Source of the DNA: Profundicola sp051011115 | GTDB taxonomy: Bacteria > Bacteroidota > Bacteroidia > Flavobacteriales > Weeksellaceae | DNA: 60,877 nt | Direction of reading: 5' to 3' | Assembly (NCBI GenBank): GCA_051011115.1 | Contig: JBPCUN010000141.1 | Location: 1 to 60,877 of the forward strand | In this document: piece after piece, positions 50,022 to 57,594 of the stretch | Position numbering within the stretch: the first letter of the stretch is position 1 | How the letters are laid out: each line of letters begins with the position of its first letter | Made by a program: the position numbers and the translations under genes | The notes under the pieces: model-generated | Databases searched by the model: none | The model's input: the letters and a program-made list of their open reading frames with translations, nothing else | What the model was told of the DNA's origin: nothing

Positions 50022-51349
50022 TGATGCAATTCCTCAGAGTATTTGGAATTCCATTGATTGCGATTTTACTTTTTCTAGATATCATGTCATTTAGATTTCT
50101 ATTAAAGTTAACGCAAATGGGAAGTCCAGCGATATATTTTATTCTATTTTTATTCATATTAGAATATTATTCTTTTCAAGCCTTTCATAATGTCAATGAA
50201 TCGAGTGTATCACTTTGGATTTATATTATTGTACATGTAGCTTTATACGGAAGTTTAATATACTTCAACGTAACAGGCAAAGGAGGATTCTCTTCTGCAG
50301 CTTTCATGAATACATTAATTATATTGACGCTTTTCATAGTTCCTAAAATTGTTGTAGCACTTACATTTATCATTGATGATGTCTTTCGGATGCTTAAATT
50401 CGGAATCCAGAGCATGCAAGAAAATCATCCTACCATGCCGTCTCGTAGAAAAGCTGTAACATGGATAGGGTTAGGGATAGCTGCCATTCCATTTTTAGGA
50501 GTTTTAGATGGAATATTTCTAGGAAAATACAGATTCAAAGTCATTAGAAAACAACTTTTGTTTGATGATTTACCTCCAGAATTTGATGGATTTACGATAA
50601 CACAACTTTCAGATATTCACAGTGGTAGTTTTGACGATGTAGATAAGGTGAAATATGGGGTAGATTTAGCCAACAAGCAAAATTCAGATATACTTGTATT
50701 TACAGGCGATATGGTGAATAGCATTTCGGCAGAATTTGAGCCCTATGTGGAGATGTTTTCTGTGCTTCAAGCCAATGAAGGTATGTTTGCGATATTGGGA
50801 AATCATGATTATGGTGTGCATAGTAACCTAAATGCAGCGGAAAGAGAGCAAAGCATTCAATCCTTGCAATCAATGCAACGTAAAGTTGGTTTTAAGCCTT
50901 TAAACAACGAAATGCACACAATAGAACGCAATGGTAAACGATTGAATATTGTAGGCGTAGAGAATTGGGGAAATTCTGAACATTTTCCTAAAAAAGGAGA
51001 TTTAAGAAAAGCCACTCAAAATGTAATGGATGGAGATTTCAACGTTTTACTATCTCATGATCCTTCGCACTTTGACCACAAATTAGAGGAATATGACAAT
51101 GTAATTAATTTCGACAAAAAACTACATCTTACCCTCTCTGGCCATACGCATGGAATGCAATTTGGGATAGAAATTCCAGGTCTTGTAAAATGGTCTCCCG
51201 TAAAATATAGATACCATAATTGGGCAGGATTATATGAAGAAAATGGTAGAAAACTATATGTCAATAGAGGTTTTGGATTTTTAGCTTTCCCAGGTAGAGT
51301 TGGGATGTGGCCAGAAATCACAGTTTTAGAACTTAAAAGAAAAATATAA
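50021..51349 (+). CDS. Membrane-anchored metallophosphoesterase (YkuE type)
   Basis: A 442-residue protein with four hydrophobic segments in the first 170 residues and a calcineurin-like domain after them. Metal motifs are in order: LSDIHSG (near 195), TGDMVNS, LGNHDYG (near 260), LSHDP and SGHTHGMQ (near 370). Related YkuE-type proteins act on membrane lipids or unknown phosphodiesters. Start may be the first or second ATG of a doublet. It overlaps the KAS III gene by one base, hinting at a shared envelope lipid role, which is inference. Confidence 0.88.
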   Translation: MMQFLRVFGIPLIAILLFLDIMSFRFLLKLTQMGSPAIYFILFLFILEYYSFQAFHNVNESSVSLWIYIIVHVALYGSLIYFNVTGKGGFSSAAFMNTLIILTLFIVPKIVVALTFIIDDVFRMLKFGIQSMQENHPTMPSRRKAVTWIGLGIAAIPFLGVLDGIFLGKYRFKVIRKQLLFDDLPPEFDGFTITQLSDIHSGSFDDVDKVKYGVDLANKQNSDILVFTGDMVNSISAEFEPYVEMFSVLQANEGMFAILGNHDYGVHSNLNAAEREQSIQSLQSMQRKVGFKPLNNEMHTIERNGKRLNIVGVENWGNSEHFPKKGDLRKATQNVMDGDFNVLLSHDPSHFDHKLEEYDNVINFDKKLHLTLSGHTHGMQFGIEIPGLVKWSPVKYRYHNWAGLYEENGRKLYVNRGFGFLAFPGRVGMWPEITVLELKRKI

Positions 51350-51353
51350 TATC

Positions 51354-52121
51354 TTGAAAATTGGAATATTAGGTTGCGGTTGGTTAGGGCAGCGAATAGC
51401 TTCTCAATTATTAGAGGAAGAACATCAAGTTTATACAACCAATACGACAGCAGAAAAAGCCGATAAGTTAGCGCAAATGGGATGTAAGAGCTATGTGGTT
51501 GATTTTTTAAAAGAATCTAGCCATGTGGAGGTATCAACCCTTTTCCAAACTTTAGATTTTATTATCATAAGTGTTTCCGTTTCTAGAAATGCTGAAATGG
51601 AGGAACAGCAAATAATATTTTCAAATATCGTAGACTTTTTAAAAGATTATCAAGGAAAAATAGTTTTATTTTCCACTACAGGGGTATATCCACAAGAAAA
51701 AGAAGTGATTACTGAAGAAACATATCCTACTGATAGACTACATCCGAAAATTCATGGTATTGAACAGATTATTCTTAATGGTCTACCACAGGCAAATATC
51801 CTGCGCTTAGGAGGACTATTCGGGGATAATCGTCAGATGACAACGTGGTATTCTGATGTTTCACAAATAAGCAATCCAAATGACCCCGTAAATTTTGTTC
51901 ATTACAAAGATATCATTGGGATTATACAGAAATTAATGAAATCCGATGTGAAGGGAGAGATTTTTAATGTAGTGGCTCCAGAACATCCAAGTAAAATAGA
52001 AGTTTTTTTAGGCAGGTCAGACCATACTCCTGTACAAGGAAAATTTAGAATTATTGACGGTAATAAATTAGAACAACTTTTAGCTTATACCTATATTTAT
52101 CCCAACCCCATTCATTTTTAA
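51354..52121 (+). CDS. NAD(P)-binding epimerase/dehydratase-like protein (YeeZ type)
   Basis: A 255-residue Rossmann-fold protein starting at a TTG with LKIGILGCGWLGQRIASQLLEEEHQV (the GxGxxG NAD-binding loop, near 7). Lines FSTTGVYPQEKE and ILRLGGLFGDNRQM recall short-chain/extended NAD-dependent epimerases; the YxxxK catalytic pair is not clear. The function is unknown; YeeZ-like proteins are generally unassigned. Four bases after the phosphoesterase stop and on the same strand. Confidence 0.8.
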   Translation: MKIGILGCGWLGQRIASQLLEEEHQVYTTNTTAEKADKLAQMGCKSYVVDFLKESSHVEVSTLFQTLDFIIISVSVSRNAEMEEQQIIFSNIVDFLKDYQGKIVLFSTTGVYPQEKEVITEETYPTDRLHPKIHGIEQIILNGLPQANILRLGGLFGDNRQMTTWYSDVSQISNPNDPVNFVHYKDIIGIIQKLMKSDVKGEIFNVVAPEHPSKIEVFLGRSDHTPVQGKFRIIDGNKLEQLLAYTYIYPNPIHF

Positions 52122-52135
52122 TAAAAATTCTAACC

Positions 52136-52516
52136 TTGCCAAAATTAGAAAATACACCACAGAATCATGCTAATATACATAAGCTCTTAGAAGAAGAATA
52201 TTATATTGGGAATATATCCTCAAAAGGTTTCATCATCAAAAGGAATTTTGGCGTTCGTAGATTGGCTCTATATGGTAAATTTCAAGAGAAAAGTGTAATA
52301 ATTAGTGCCAAAAATGAATTTTTGCATCAAGTATTTTACATTGCAGGACTGCTGCTTTTTATATTTTTAATTGGCCTTACATTATATCAAGCTCAATTTG
52401 GTATATCAGCTTTATTAGCTGTTTTCACAGGATTAATTTTATTAGATGATTACCATCGCAAAAACAAAGAATACAAAATATTTTTAGAAACCCTAGAAAA
52501 AGTTAAAGATATTTAG
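52136..52516 (+). CDS. Small two-segment membrane protein of unknown function
   Basis: A 126-residue protein starting at a TTG. It is polar to about residue 62, then has two hydrophobic segments (VFYIAGLLLFIFLIGLTLY and ISALLAVFTGLILLDDY) and a Lys/Glu-rich end. I do not recognise it. It is last in the KAS III-phosphoesterase-YeeZ run. After its TAG, 50 further sense codons run in the same frame (see the next entry). Confidence 0.6.
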   Translation: MPKLENTPQNHANIHKLLEEEYYIGNISSKGFIIKRNFGVRRLALYGKFQEKSVIISAKNEFLHQVFYIAGLLLFIFLIGLTLYQAQFGISALLAVFTGLILLDDYHRKNKEYKIFLETLEKVKDI

Positions 52517-52669
52517 GGCAACAATTTCCTGCTTTCCACAAGTAGTACGCAGTACAAAACTTACAAAAAATCAACTTTCATGGAGTTCCACATCCGTTTC
52601 ACTCTAGAAAGCTGTATTTTGTTGGCGTTTTGTTCTTTACGGGCTACTTGCTACAATCAGGGTTGCTGA
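52517..52669 (+). repeat. Possible dispersed intergenic element in a 378-base gap
   Basis: The gap 52517-52894 holds this stretch, then the tRNA-His gene with its terminator and promoter. Directly after the TAG of the preceding gene the same frame stays open for 50 codons to a TGA at 52667. No start codon begins the frame. The DNA shows GCAACAATTTCCTGCTTTCC near its start and CTACAATCAGGGTTGCTG near its end, which recall intergenic repeats I remember from flavobacteria. It is not present elsewhere in the window. A noncoding repeat or the remnant of a C-terminal extension are both possible. Confidence 0.3.
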
Positions 52670-52716
52670 TGTATAAGTATTTATAAACCATTTACTTACA
52701 TTGGTATTAAGAACAT

Positions 52717-52748
52717 AAAAAAAGCCTAACTTATAAAAGTCAGGCTTT
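52717..52748 (-). terminator. Terminator of tRNA-His
   Basis: Leftward, AAAGCCTGACTT and AAGTTAGGCTTT form a twelve-position stem (one G-T pair) with a four-base loop, followed by a T run (A tract at 52717-52723). It lies six bases after the tRNA end. Confidence 0.9.
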
Positions 52749-52754
52749 AAAAAG

Positions 52755-52829
52755 GGTGGATGAAGGGATTCGAACCCTCGACCCTCGGTACCACAAACCG
52801 ATGCTCTAACCAGCTGAGCTACAACCACC
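52755..52829 (-). tRNA. tRNA-His (GTG anticodon)
   Basis: The minus strand folds into a full cloverleaf: D stem GCTC/GAGC, anticodon stem TCGGT/ACCGA with loop TTGTGGT (anticodon GTG), T stem GAGGG/CCCTT and acceptor GTGGTTG/CATCCAC. A G at -1 pairs with discriminator C73, the hallmark of tRNA-His. The fifth acceptor pair is U5-U68, a mismatch where A68 would be expected. CCA is not encoded. A TATATTTGC box lies upstream and a terminator downstream, so it is a single-gene transcript. Confidence 0.97.
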
Positions 52830-52846
52830 ATGTTTTAATTGGAATG

Positions 52847-52854
52847 CAAATATA
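52847..52854 (-). promoter_or_regulatory. Candidate -7 box TATATTTG(C) for tRNA-His
   Basis: Minus-strand TATATTTGC fits the consensus and ends 17 bases before the tRNA 5' end. Confidence 0.55.
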
Positions 52855-52894
52855 AGAAAATTTGTTAGACTTGCATTATGATATTTATCATTTT

Positions 52895-53596
52895 TTATAA
52901 AAAAACATCTAGATTATCCACTCCTAATAGACTTTCAGTCATAAATCCTTCTCCAGCATCTTTCCAAATCAATCTACCTAGCTCCTGAGCACGGTAATTT
53001 ATGCTCTCTTGAAAGTTTTTAGAAGATATAGCGGTTTCTGGCTCGTCAGAGTTAGGATTGTAAAATTGGGACTCATAAGCCATACAAGCATCAATTTTGG
53101 TTTGTAAATATCCAGAAATATCTACTACAAAATCTGGTTGTAAAGAACGCCATTGTATAATGTGGAAAATGTTATTAGGTCTCCAGGGTTCTTGTCCCGT
53201 GTCAATCATCTTTAATCCCGATAAGAAAGTAGCTTCTTTAATTAAGGTCGCTGCACGTCCATGGTCTGGGTGGCGATCCTCTAGGGCACTAGCGATAACA
53301 ATCTCTGGTCTGTATTTTCTAATCATGCGAATAATGGCTAATTTATTCTCGTCATTATTCTCAAAAAAACCATCGCGCATTCCAAGGTTTTCTCTGGCTA
53401 CCGCTCCTAAGATCTTTGCAGCATTATCAGCTTCTTTCATTCGGATTTCTGGTGTTCCTCTTGTGCCTAATTCACCACGAGTAAGATCAATAATCCCAAT
53501 TTTTTTACCTTGTTCTACTGCTTTGGCAAGGGTACCACCACAACCTAATTCTACATCATCTGGATGCGGTGCAATGGCTAATATATCTAATTTCAT
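52895..53596 (-). CDS. bshB1: Bacillithiol biosynthesis deacetylase BshB1
   Basis: Removes acetate from GlcNAc-malate, the second step of bacillithiol synthesis. The 233-residue LmbE/PIG-L-family zinc enzyme starts at ATG 53596 (KLDILAIAPHPDDVELGCGGTLAKA); a longer reading from 53623 adds nine residues. Zinc motifs are PHPDDVE (near 11) and HPDHGRAA (near 110). The final enzyme BshC is not in the window. It follows the RsmI-like gene by 53 bases on the same strand, and may belong to the dnaA transcript. Confidence 0.95.
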   Translation of the reverse strand: MKLDILAIAPHPDDVELGCGGTLAKAVEQGKKIGIIDLTRGELGTRGTPEIRMKEADNAAKILGAVARENLGMRDGFFENNDENKLAIIRMIRKYRPEIVIASALEDRHPDHGRAATLIKEATFLSGLKMIDTGQEPWRPNNIFHIIQWRSLQPDFVVDISGYLQTKIDACMAYESQFYNPNSDEPETAISSKNFQESINYRAQELGRLIWKDAGEGFMTESLLGVDNLDVFL

Positions 53597-53649
53597 ATAA
53601 TCATTGTTTCTATTAAAAATCAAGAAAATATCATTCCACTTCTACTATT

Positions 53650-54357
53650 TTATGCTTGAATTAAGTAAATAGCTGGTCGTTTGTGCAAATCAACTTTTTT
53701 GTTCTTCCAATCTTTGACAGGGGCAGAGAATATAAATTCTGTGGGTAATGTAATATCGCAAGCTACGCAAAGCTTGGTTTCTGGAGATAAATTCTGAATC
53801 AAATCACTTAAGAAATTATTATTTCTGTAAGGTGTTTCCATAAATATCTCTGCGGAACCTTGTCTACGACTATGGCTTTCTAAGTTTTTAATCGCCTGTT
53901 TACGTTCTTTTTTATCTATCGGTAGATAACCATGAAAGCTAAATGATTGACCATTAAATCCAGAAGCCGCTAAAGCTAAAAAAATAGAAGAGGGCCCCAC
54001 TAGTGGAACCGTATGATAACCTTGTTGATGCGCTGCCCATACCAATTTACTTCCAGGATCTGCAATACCAGGCATACCTGCTTCTGATACGATACCTATA
54101 GAATGATTATCGTATAAAGGTTTCATCAACTCAGGTATTTCGTGATCACCCGTATTTTTATTTAATACTGCAAGGTTTAATTCAGCTTGACTTCTCTGTG
54201 GTAGAATAGTTTTGATAAAACGCCTAGCGGACTTTTCGTTTTCTACTACAAAATAATCAAGGTTTTCAATAATTTTAATATTATATGCAGGTAAAACATT
54301 TGCTGGTAAACTATCACCTAATAGACATGGTATCACATAAACTTTTGGGCGAATCAT
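53650..54357 (-). CDS. RsmI-like SAM-dependent methyltransferase (tetrapyrrole methylase family)
   Basis: A 235-residue protein of the same fold as RsmI, which 2'-O-methylates C1402 of 16S rRNA. It shows FVVENEKSARRFIK, DHEIPELMK, VSEAGMPGIADPGSKLV (the GMPxxxDPG loop near 92) and VPLVGPSSIFLALAASGFN. It is shorter than usual RsmI (about 280), and flavobacteria generally carry this paralogue in addition to RsmI, so the substrate is unsettled. It overlaps the phosphatase gene by four bases. Confidence 0.85.
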   Translation of the reverse strand: MIRPKVYVIPCLLGDSLPANVLPAYNIKIIENLDYFVVENEKSARRFIKTILPQRSQAELNLAVLNKNTGDHEIPELMKPLYDNHSIGIVSEAGMPGIADPGSKLVWAAHQQGYHTVPLVGPSSIFLALAASGFNGQSFSFHGYLPIDKKERKQAIKNLESHSRRQGSAEIFMETPYRNNNFLSDLIQNLSPETKLCVACDITLPTEFIFSAPVKDWKNKKVDLHKRPAIYLIQA

Positions 54358-54806
54358 AGCTTATATTTTTCCACAATCTTATCGGTCGCTTGATCCAGCA
54401 TTTCATACACATGCTCAAAACCACTCGCTCCACCAAAATAGGGGTCTGGAACTGTCTGATTTTGATTTGGGTAGAGTTCATTCATGATTAATTCTACCTT
54501 ATCCATGTCTTGATCATTTCTCGCTACTTTTTTCACATTGTTGTAATTTGAAGAATCCATCACATAGATTTTATCAAAATTATCAAAATCGTCTACTGTG
54601 AATTTTCTACTTCTTTGGTCTGTGATATCTAATTGGTATTTAGTAGCTATTTCAATAGATCTGGGGTCTGGTAGTTCACCAGCATGTTGTGCAGAAGTTC
54701 CTGCAGAGTCTACTAAAATATCTTCTGATACTTTGGATTTTAATAACCCTTCTGCCAATGGAGATCTGCAAATGTTACCTAAGCACACCATTAAAAAACT
54801 TTTCAT
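54354..54806 (-). CDS. Low-molecular-weight protein-tyrosine phosphatase
   Basis: A 150-residue cysteine phosphatase. The catalytic loop is CLGNICRSP (Cys near 8, Arg near 14) and the general acid is in VPDPYFGG (Asp near 121). Such enzymes remove phosphate from tyrosine-phosphorylated proteins, often tied to capsule or kinase control. No tyrosine kinase gene is adjacent. It lies between dnaA and the RsmI-like gene with four-base overlaps on each side. Confidence 0.94.
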   Translation of the reverse strand: MKSFLMVCLGNICRSPLAEGLLKSKVSEDILVDSAGTSAQHAGELPDPRSIEIATKYQLDITDQRSRKFTVDDFDNFDKIYVMDSSNYNNVKKVARNDQDMDKVELIMNELYPNQNQTVPDPYFGGASGFEHVYEMLDQATDKIVEKYKL

Positions 54807-56233
54807 TCTGCTCCAATTTTTTTCCTTAAATCTTCTATATATCCTTTAAATACTTTATCAGTTTCTGATAGGTTTTTTACCGTCTTACACGCATGCAAAA
54901 CGGTTGCATGGTCTCTTTTCCCAATTTGACTACCAATGCTTGCCAAAGAGGCATTAGTATATTGTTTTGCAAAGAACATAGCCAATTGCCTTGCCTGAAC
55001 AATATCTCTTTTTCTCGTTTTAGATTGCACCTTTTCTAAAGGAATTTTGAAGTATTCACAGACTACTTTTTGAATATAATCTATAGAGATTTCCTTCTTA
55101 TGATGTTGTATCAAGTTAGATAAAGCTTTTTCTGCAAGCTCCAGCGTAATTTCTCTCTTATTTAAAAGGGACTGAGCCATCAGTGAGTTTAAAGCTCCTT
55201 CTAGTTCTCTCACATTAGATTTTACATTTTTGGCGATATAATCCACCACCTCATCTGGTATTTCTAGCCCATCTTTCTCTAATTTATGTTTTAAGATATC
55301 ACAACGGAGAGCGTATTCTGGTGATTGCAAATCCGCAGATAATCCCCATTTAAATCTAGAGATAAGTCTTTGCTCCATATCCTGAATGTCTACAGGCGGC
55401 TTATCAGAGGTCAATACCAACTGATGTCCTCTTTGATGCAGGTCATTGAAGATATGAAAGAAAACATCTTGTGTTCCTTTTTTACCAGATAAGAACTGTA
55501 CATCATCAATAATCAATACATCAATCATTTGGTAGAAATGAATAAAATCATTTCTATTATTAGACCTAGAGGCTTCTGCATATTGCTGAATAAATTTCTG
55601 CATATCTACATACAAAACGGTCTTCTCTGGGTGTTTCTCCTTCACCTCTAGACCAATAGCGTGAGCTAAATGCGTTTTGCCTAAACCAACCCCACCATAA
55701 ATGAATAGCGGATTAAAGGATGTTCCGCCAGGTCTTTTAGCAATGGCTTTCCCTGCAGATCGAGCTAATCGATTTGTTTCACCTTCTATAAAATTATCAA
55801 AGTTAAAGTTGATATTTAATTGAGAATCTATTTTTAATTTTTGCAATCCCGGGATTACAAATGGATTTCTAACCTTAGAACTTTCAATATTCATAGGAGC
55901 ATTTAACTCCTGTGGTTTTAATTTTTCTTTGTTGGAACTTGGAATTTTTACGGTGTATGGATCCTTTTTAGAAATATTTTGATCCATTACAATGCTATAT
56001 ACTAGTTTGGCATCTGGTCCTAATTCCTTTTGAAGTGATACTTTAAGTAATTTAATGTAATGTTCTTCTAACCATTCGTAAAAAAACTTACTAGGTACTT
56101 GAACAGTTAAAATAGATTGATCCAGTTTGATGGCCTTGATAGGTGCAAACCAAGTGCTGTAAGCTTGGTCTGATATATTGTCCTTAATGAACTCTAAGCA
56201 TTTGCCCCATACAGAAGCTGCTGTTTTAGCCAT
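54803..56233 (-). CDS. dnaA: Chromosomal replication initiator DnaA
   Basis: Binds DnaA boxes and opens the origin. The 476-residue protein has domain I (KCLEFIKDNISDQAYSTWFAPI), a linker (about 90-135), the AAA+ domain with Walker A GGVGLGKTHLA (near 180) and Walker B VLIIDDVQFL, and domain IV with the signature KRDHATVLHACKTV near the C-terminus. Length is usual. dnaN and other origin genes are not next to it. The four-base overlap with the phosphatase gene suggests one transcript. Upstream is a 147-base gap with a 17-base palindrome; no perfect DnaA box was found. Confidence 0.97.
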   Translation of the reverse strand: MAKTAASVWGKCLEFIKDNISDQAYSTWFAPIKAIKLDQSILTVQVPSKFFYEWLEEHYIKLLKVSLQKELGPDAKLVYSIVMDQNISKKDPYTVKIPSSNKEKLKPQELNAPMNIESSKVRNPFVIPGLQKLKIDSQLNINFNFDNFIEGETNRLARSAGKAIAKRPGGTSFNPLFIYGGVGLGKTHLAHAIGLEVKEKHPEKTVLYVDMQKFIQQYAEASRSNNRNDFIHFYQMIDVLIIDDVQFLSGKKGTQDVFFHIFNDLHQRGHQLVLTSDKPPVDIQDMEQRLISRFKWGLSADLQSPEYALRCDILKHKLEKDGLEIPDEVVDYIAKNVKSNVRELEGALNSLMAQSLLNKREITLELAEKALSNLIQHHKKEISIDYIQKVVCEYFKIPLEKVQSKTRKRDIVQARQLAMFFAKQYTNASLASIGSQIGKRDHATVLHACKTVKNLSETDKVFKGYIEDLRKKIGAE

Positions 56234-56333
56234 AGTTTTTTATTAGTTTTGTTAGACAGAAAAAGCCCACCATTTTGCTGAGCTTATAACTACAAAAATG
56301 TGAAAAAATATTGAACAAAAAAAGTCGGTAGGG

Positions 56334-56350
56334 TATTGACTTTGTCAATA
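56334..56350. promoter_or_regulatory. Seventeen-base palindrome (TATTGAC-TTT-GTCAATA) between dnaA and thioesterase
   Basis: TATTGAC at 56334-56340 and GTCAATA at 56344-56350 are exact inverted copies around TTT. A near-consensus -7 sequence TGACTTTG lies inside, 36 bases before the thioesterase ATG, so the site may be an operator over that promoter. Nothing else clear is seen in the rest of the gap. Confidence 0.45.
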
Positions 56351-56380
56351 AAATTGGTTATATAAAATATAGAGAAAATT

Positions 56381-56797
56381 ATGATTCAAGCAAGCACTTT
56401 AATTAGAGTAAGATACGGAGAAACGGATCAAATGGGCTATGTGTATTATGGAAATTATGCACAATATTATGAGGTGGGGAGAGTAGAATTCTTTCGATCT
56501 ATTGGGTTGTCTTATAAGGAGTTAGAAGGTAGGGGAATTATGCTTCCAGTAATTTCTTTAACTTCTAAATTTATTGCTCCGGGACGCTATGATGATTTGT
56601 TAAGAGTAGTTACTACAATCAAGGAAATCCCGACGGGTGCTAGGATACAATTTGAATATGAAATATATAATGAGGATGATCTGTTGATACACAAAGCAAT
56701 GACAGAATTAGTATTTGTGGACATGCATAAAAATCGGCCTTGTGCAGCCCCTCAAGATTTAATCGAAAAACTAAAATCACTCGACAATTTAGAATGA
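56381..56797 (+). CDS. Acyl-CoA thioesterase, YbgC type
   Basis: A hotdog-fold hydrolase of 138 residues that removes CoA from acyl-CoA. RVRYGETDQMGYVYYGNYAQYYEVGRVEFFR includes the catalytic Asp (in GETDQMG, near 15) and the helix motif; the rest shows LTSKFIAPGRYDDLL and FEYEIYNEDD. Substrate chain length is not known. It is divergent from dnaA; the stop TGA lies in the loop of a long perfect palindrome (next entry). Confidence 0.9.
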   Translation: MIQASTLIRVRYGETDQMGYVYYGNYAQYYEVGRVEFFRSIGLSYKELEGRGIMLPVISLTSKFIAPGRYDDLLRVVTTIKEIPTGARIQFEYEIYNEDDLLIHKAMTELVFVDMHKNRPCAAPQDLIEKLKSLDNLE

Positions 56798-56808
56798 TTC
56801 TAAATTGT
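56784..56808. terminator. Perfect 25-base palindrome with the thioesterase stop codon in its loop
   Basis: ACAATTTAGAAT (56784-56795) and ATTCTAAATTGT (56797-56808) are exact inverted copies around a single G. The TGA stop at 56795-56797 lies in the three-base loop of an eleven-pair stem. No T run follows, so classic termination is doubtful; mRNA 3' protection or a protein site is possible. Confidence 0.45.
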
Positions 56809-56988
56809 ATTCATGTAAAGTTTAACATAATTATCAATTAAATCTTTTCACATTCCAAAATTAATTAAAAACCAATATATTAAATTAATTATAAAATTAA
56901 TTGTTTTAAAAATCTGATTTTACGTGTGTTATTTATATTAATTAAATAATTAATTTAACTTAACCTCTAATTTAAACTTTATTTATAA
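56809..56988. other. A+T-rich gap with repeated ATTAATT motifs
   Basis: About 180 bases of mostly A and T between the convergent thioesterase and yigZ. AATTAAT or ATTAATT words occur about six times (near 56859, 56882, 56896, 56938, 56948 and 56987). No gene, strong terminator or perfect DnaA box (TTATNCACA) was found; only weak ones (CTTTTCACA near 56844). A replication-origin unwinding region is a possibility because dnaA is 570 bases away. Confidence 0.3.
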
Positions 56989-57594
56989 TTAATCAACTTC
57001 AAGAACTTCAATAGAAGGGAAGTTTTCTAGTTGATCTAAAAATGCTTTACTTTTCTTTTTAGGAATTTCAATTTCCAATTCACAATCTTCCATATAAGTT
57101 TGAGTAATAAGATCTGCATTGTACTTTTCTATCGTTCTCATTGCATCACTCTGGGATGAATAGGGAAAGTGCAAGATTAATCTTTCTTTACGCTCCAACT
57201 GTAATATTTGGGTATTTGCCAAGGTGTGTTGTGTAGATTCTTTATAAGCCTTGATTAAACCACTTACGCCTAATTTAGTTCCTCCATAGTACCGAACAAT
57301 TACAACCAAAGTAAATGTCAAGTCTGCCGATAGCAATTGATTGTAAATAGGTAACCCTGCTGTTCCATTAGGTTCACCATCATCATTGGCTCTATATTTT
57401 TTTCCAGCAAACCCTAATCGATAGGCATAACAATGGTGCGTTGCAGATGGATGTATGGCTTTCACGACATCCAGTTTTTTATTTACCTCTCCCACATTCA
57501 TCACGCGAAAGGCATAACCAATAAATTTGCTTCCTTTTTCTTTATAAATGATGTTTTCTACATCATTTTTGATGGTATTACATTCAAATATCAC
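56989..57594 (-). CDS. YigZ/IMPACT-family protein
   Basis: A 201-residue protein with an N-terminal UPF0029/IMPACT domain (KGSKFIGYAFRV, ATHHCYAYRLG, NDDGEPNGTAGLPIYNQLL and VRYYGGTKLGVSGLIKAY) and a ferredoxin-like C-terminal domain. Eukaryotic IMPACT influences Gcn2 activation; the bacterial role is not settled. It overlaps ribD by four bases and follows it, so translation is coupled. Confidence 0.9.
   Translation of the reverse strand: MIFECNTIKNDVENIIYKEKGSKFIGYAFRVMNVGEVNKKLDVVKAIHPSATHHCYAYRLGFAGKKYRANDDGEPNGTAGLPIYNQLLSADLTFTLVVIVRYYGGTKLGVSGLIKAYKESTQHTLANTQILQLERKERLILHFPYSSQSDAMRTIEKYNADLITQTYMEDCELEIEIPKKKSKAFLDQLENFPSIEVLEVD

Noticed and set aside
56234..56380. DnaA boxes marking an origin in the dnaA upstream gap
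   Set aside because: Only weak partial matches to TTATNCACA (such as TGTGAAAAA near 56299) were seen; no cluster of good boxes, so no origin is called here.
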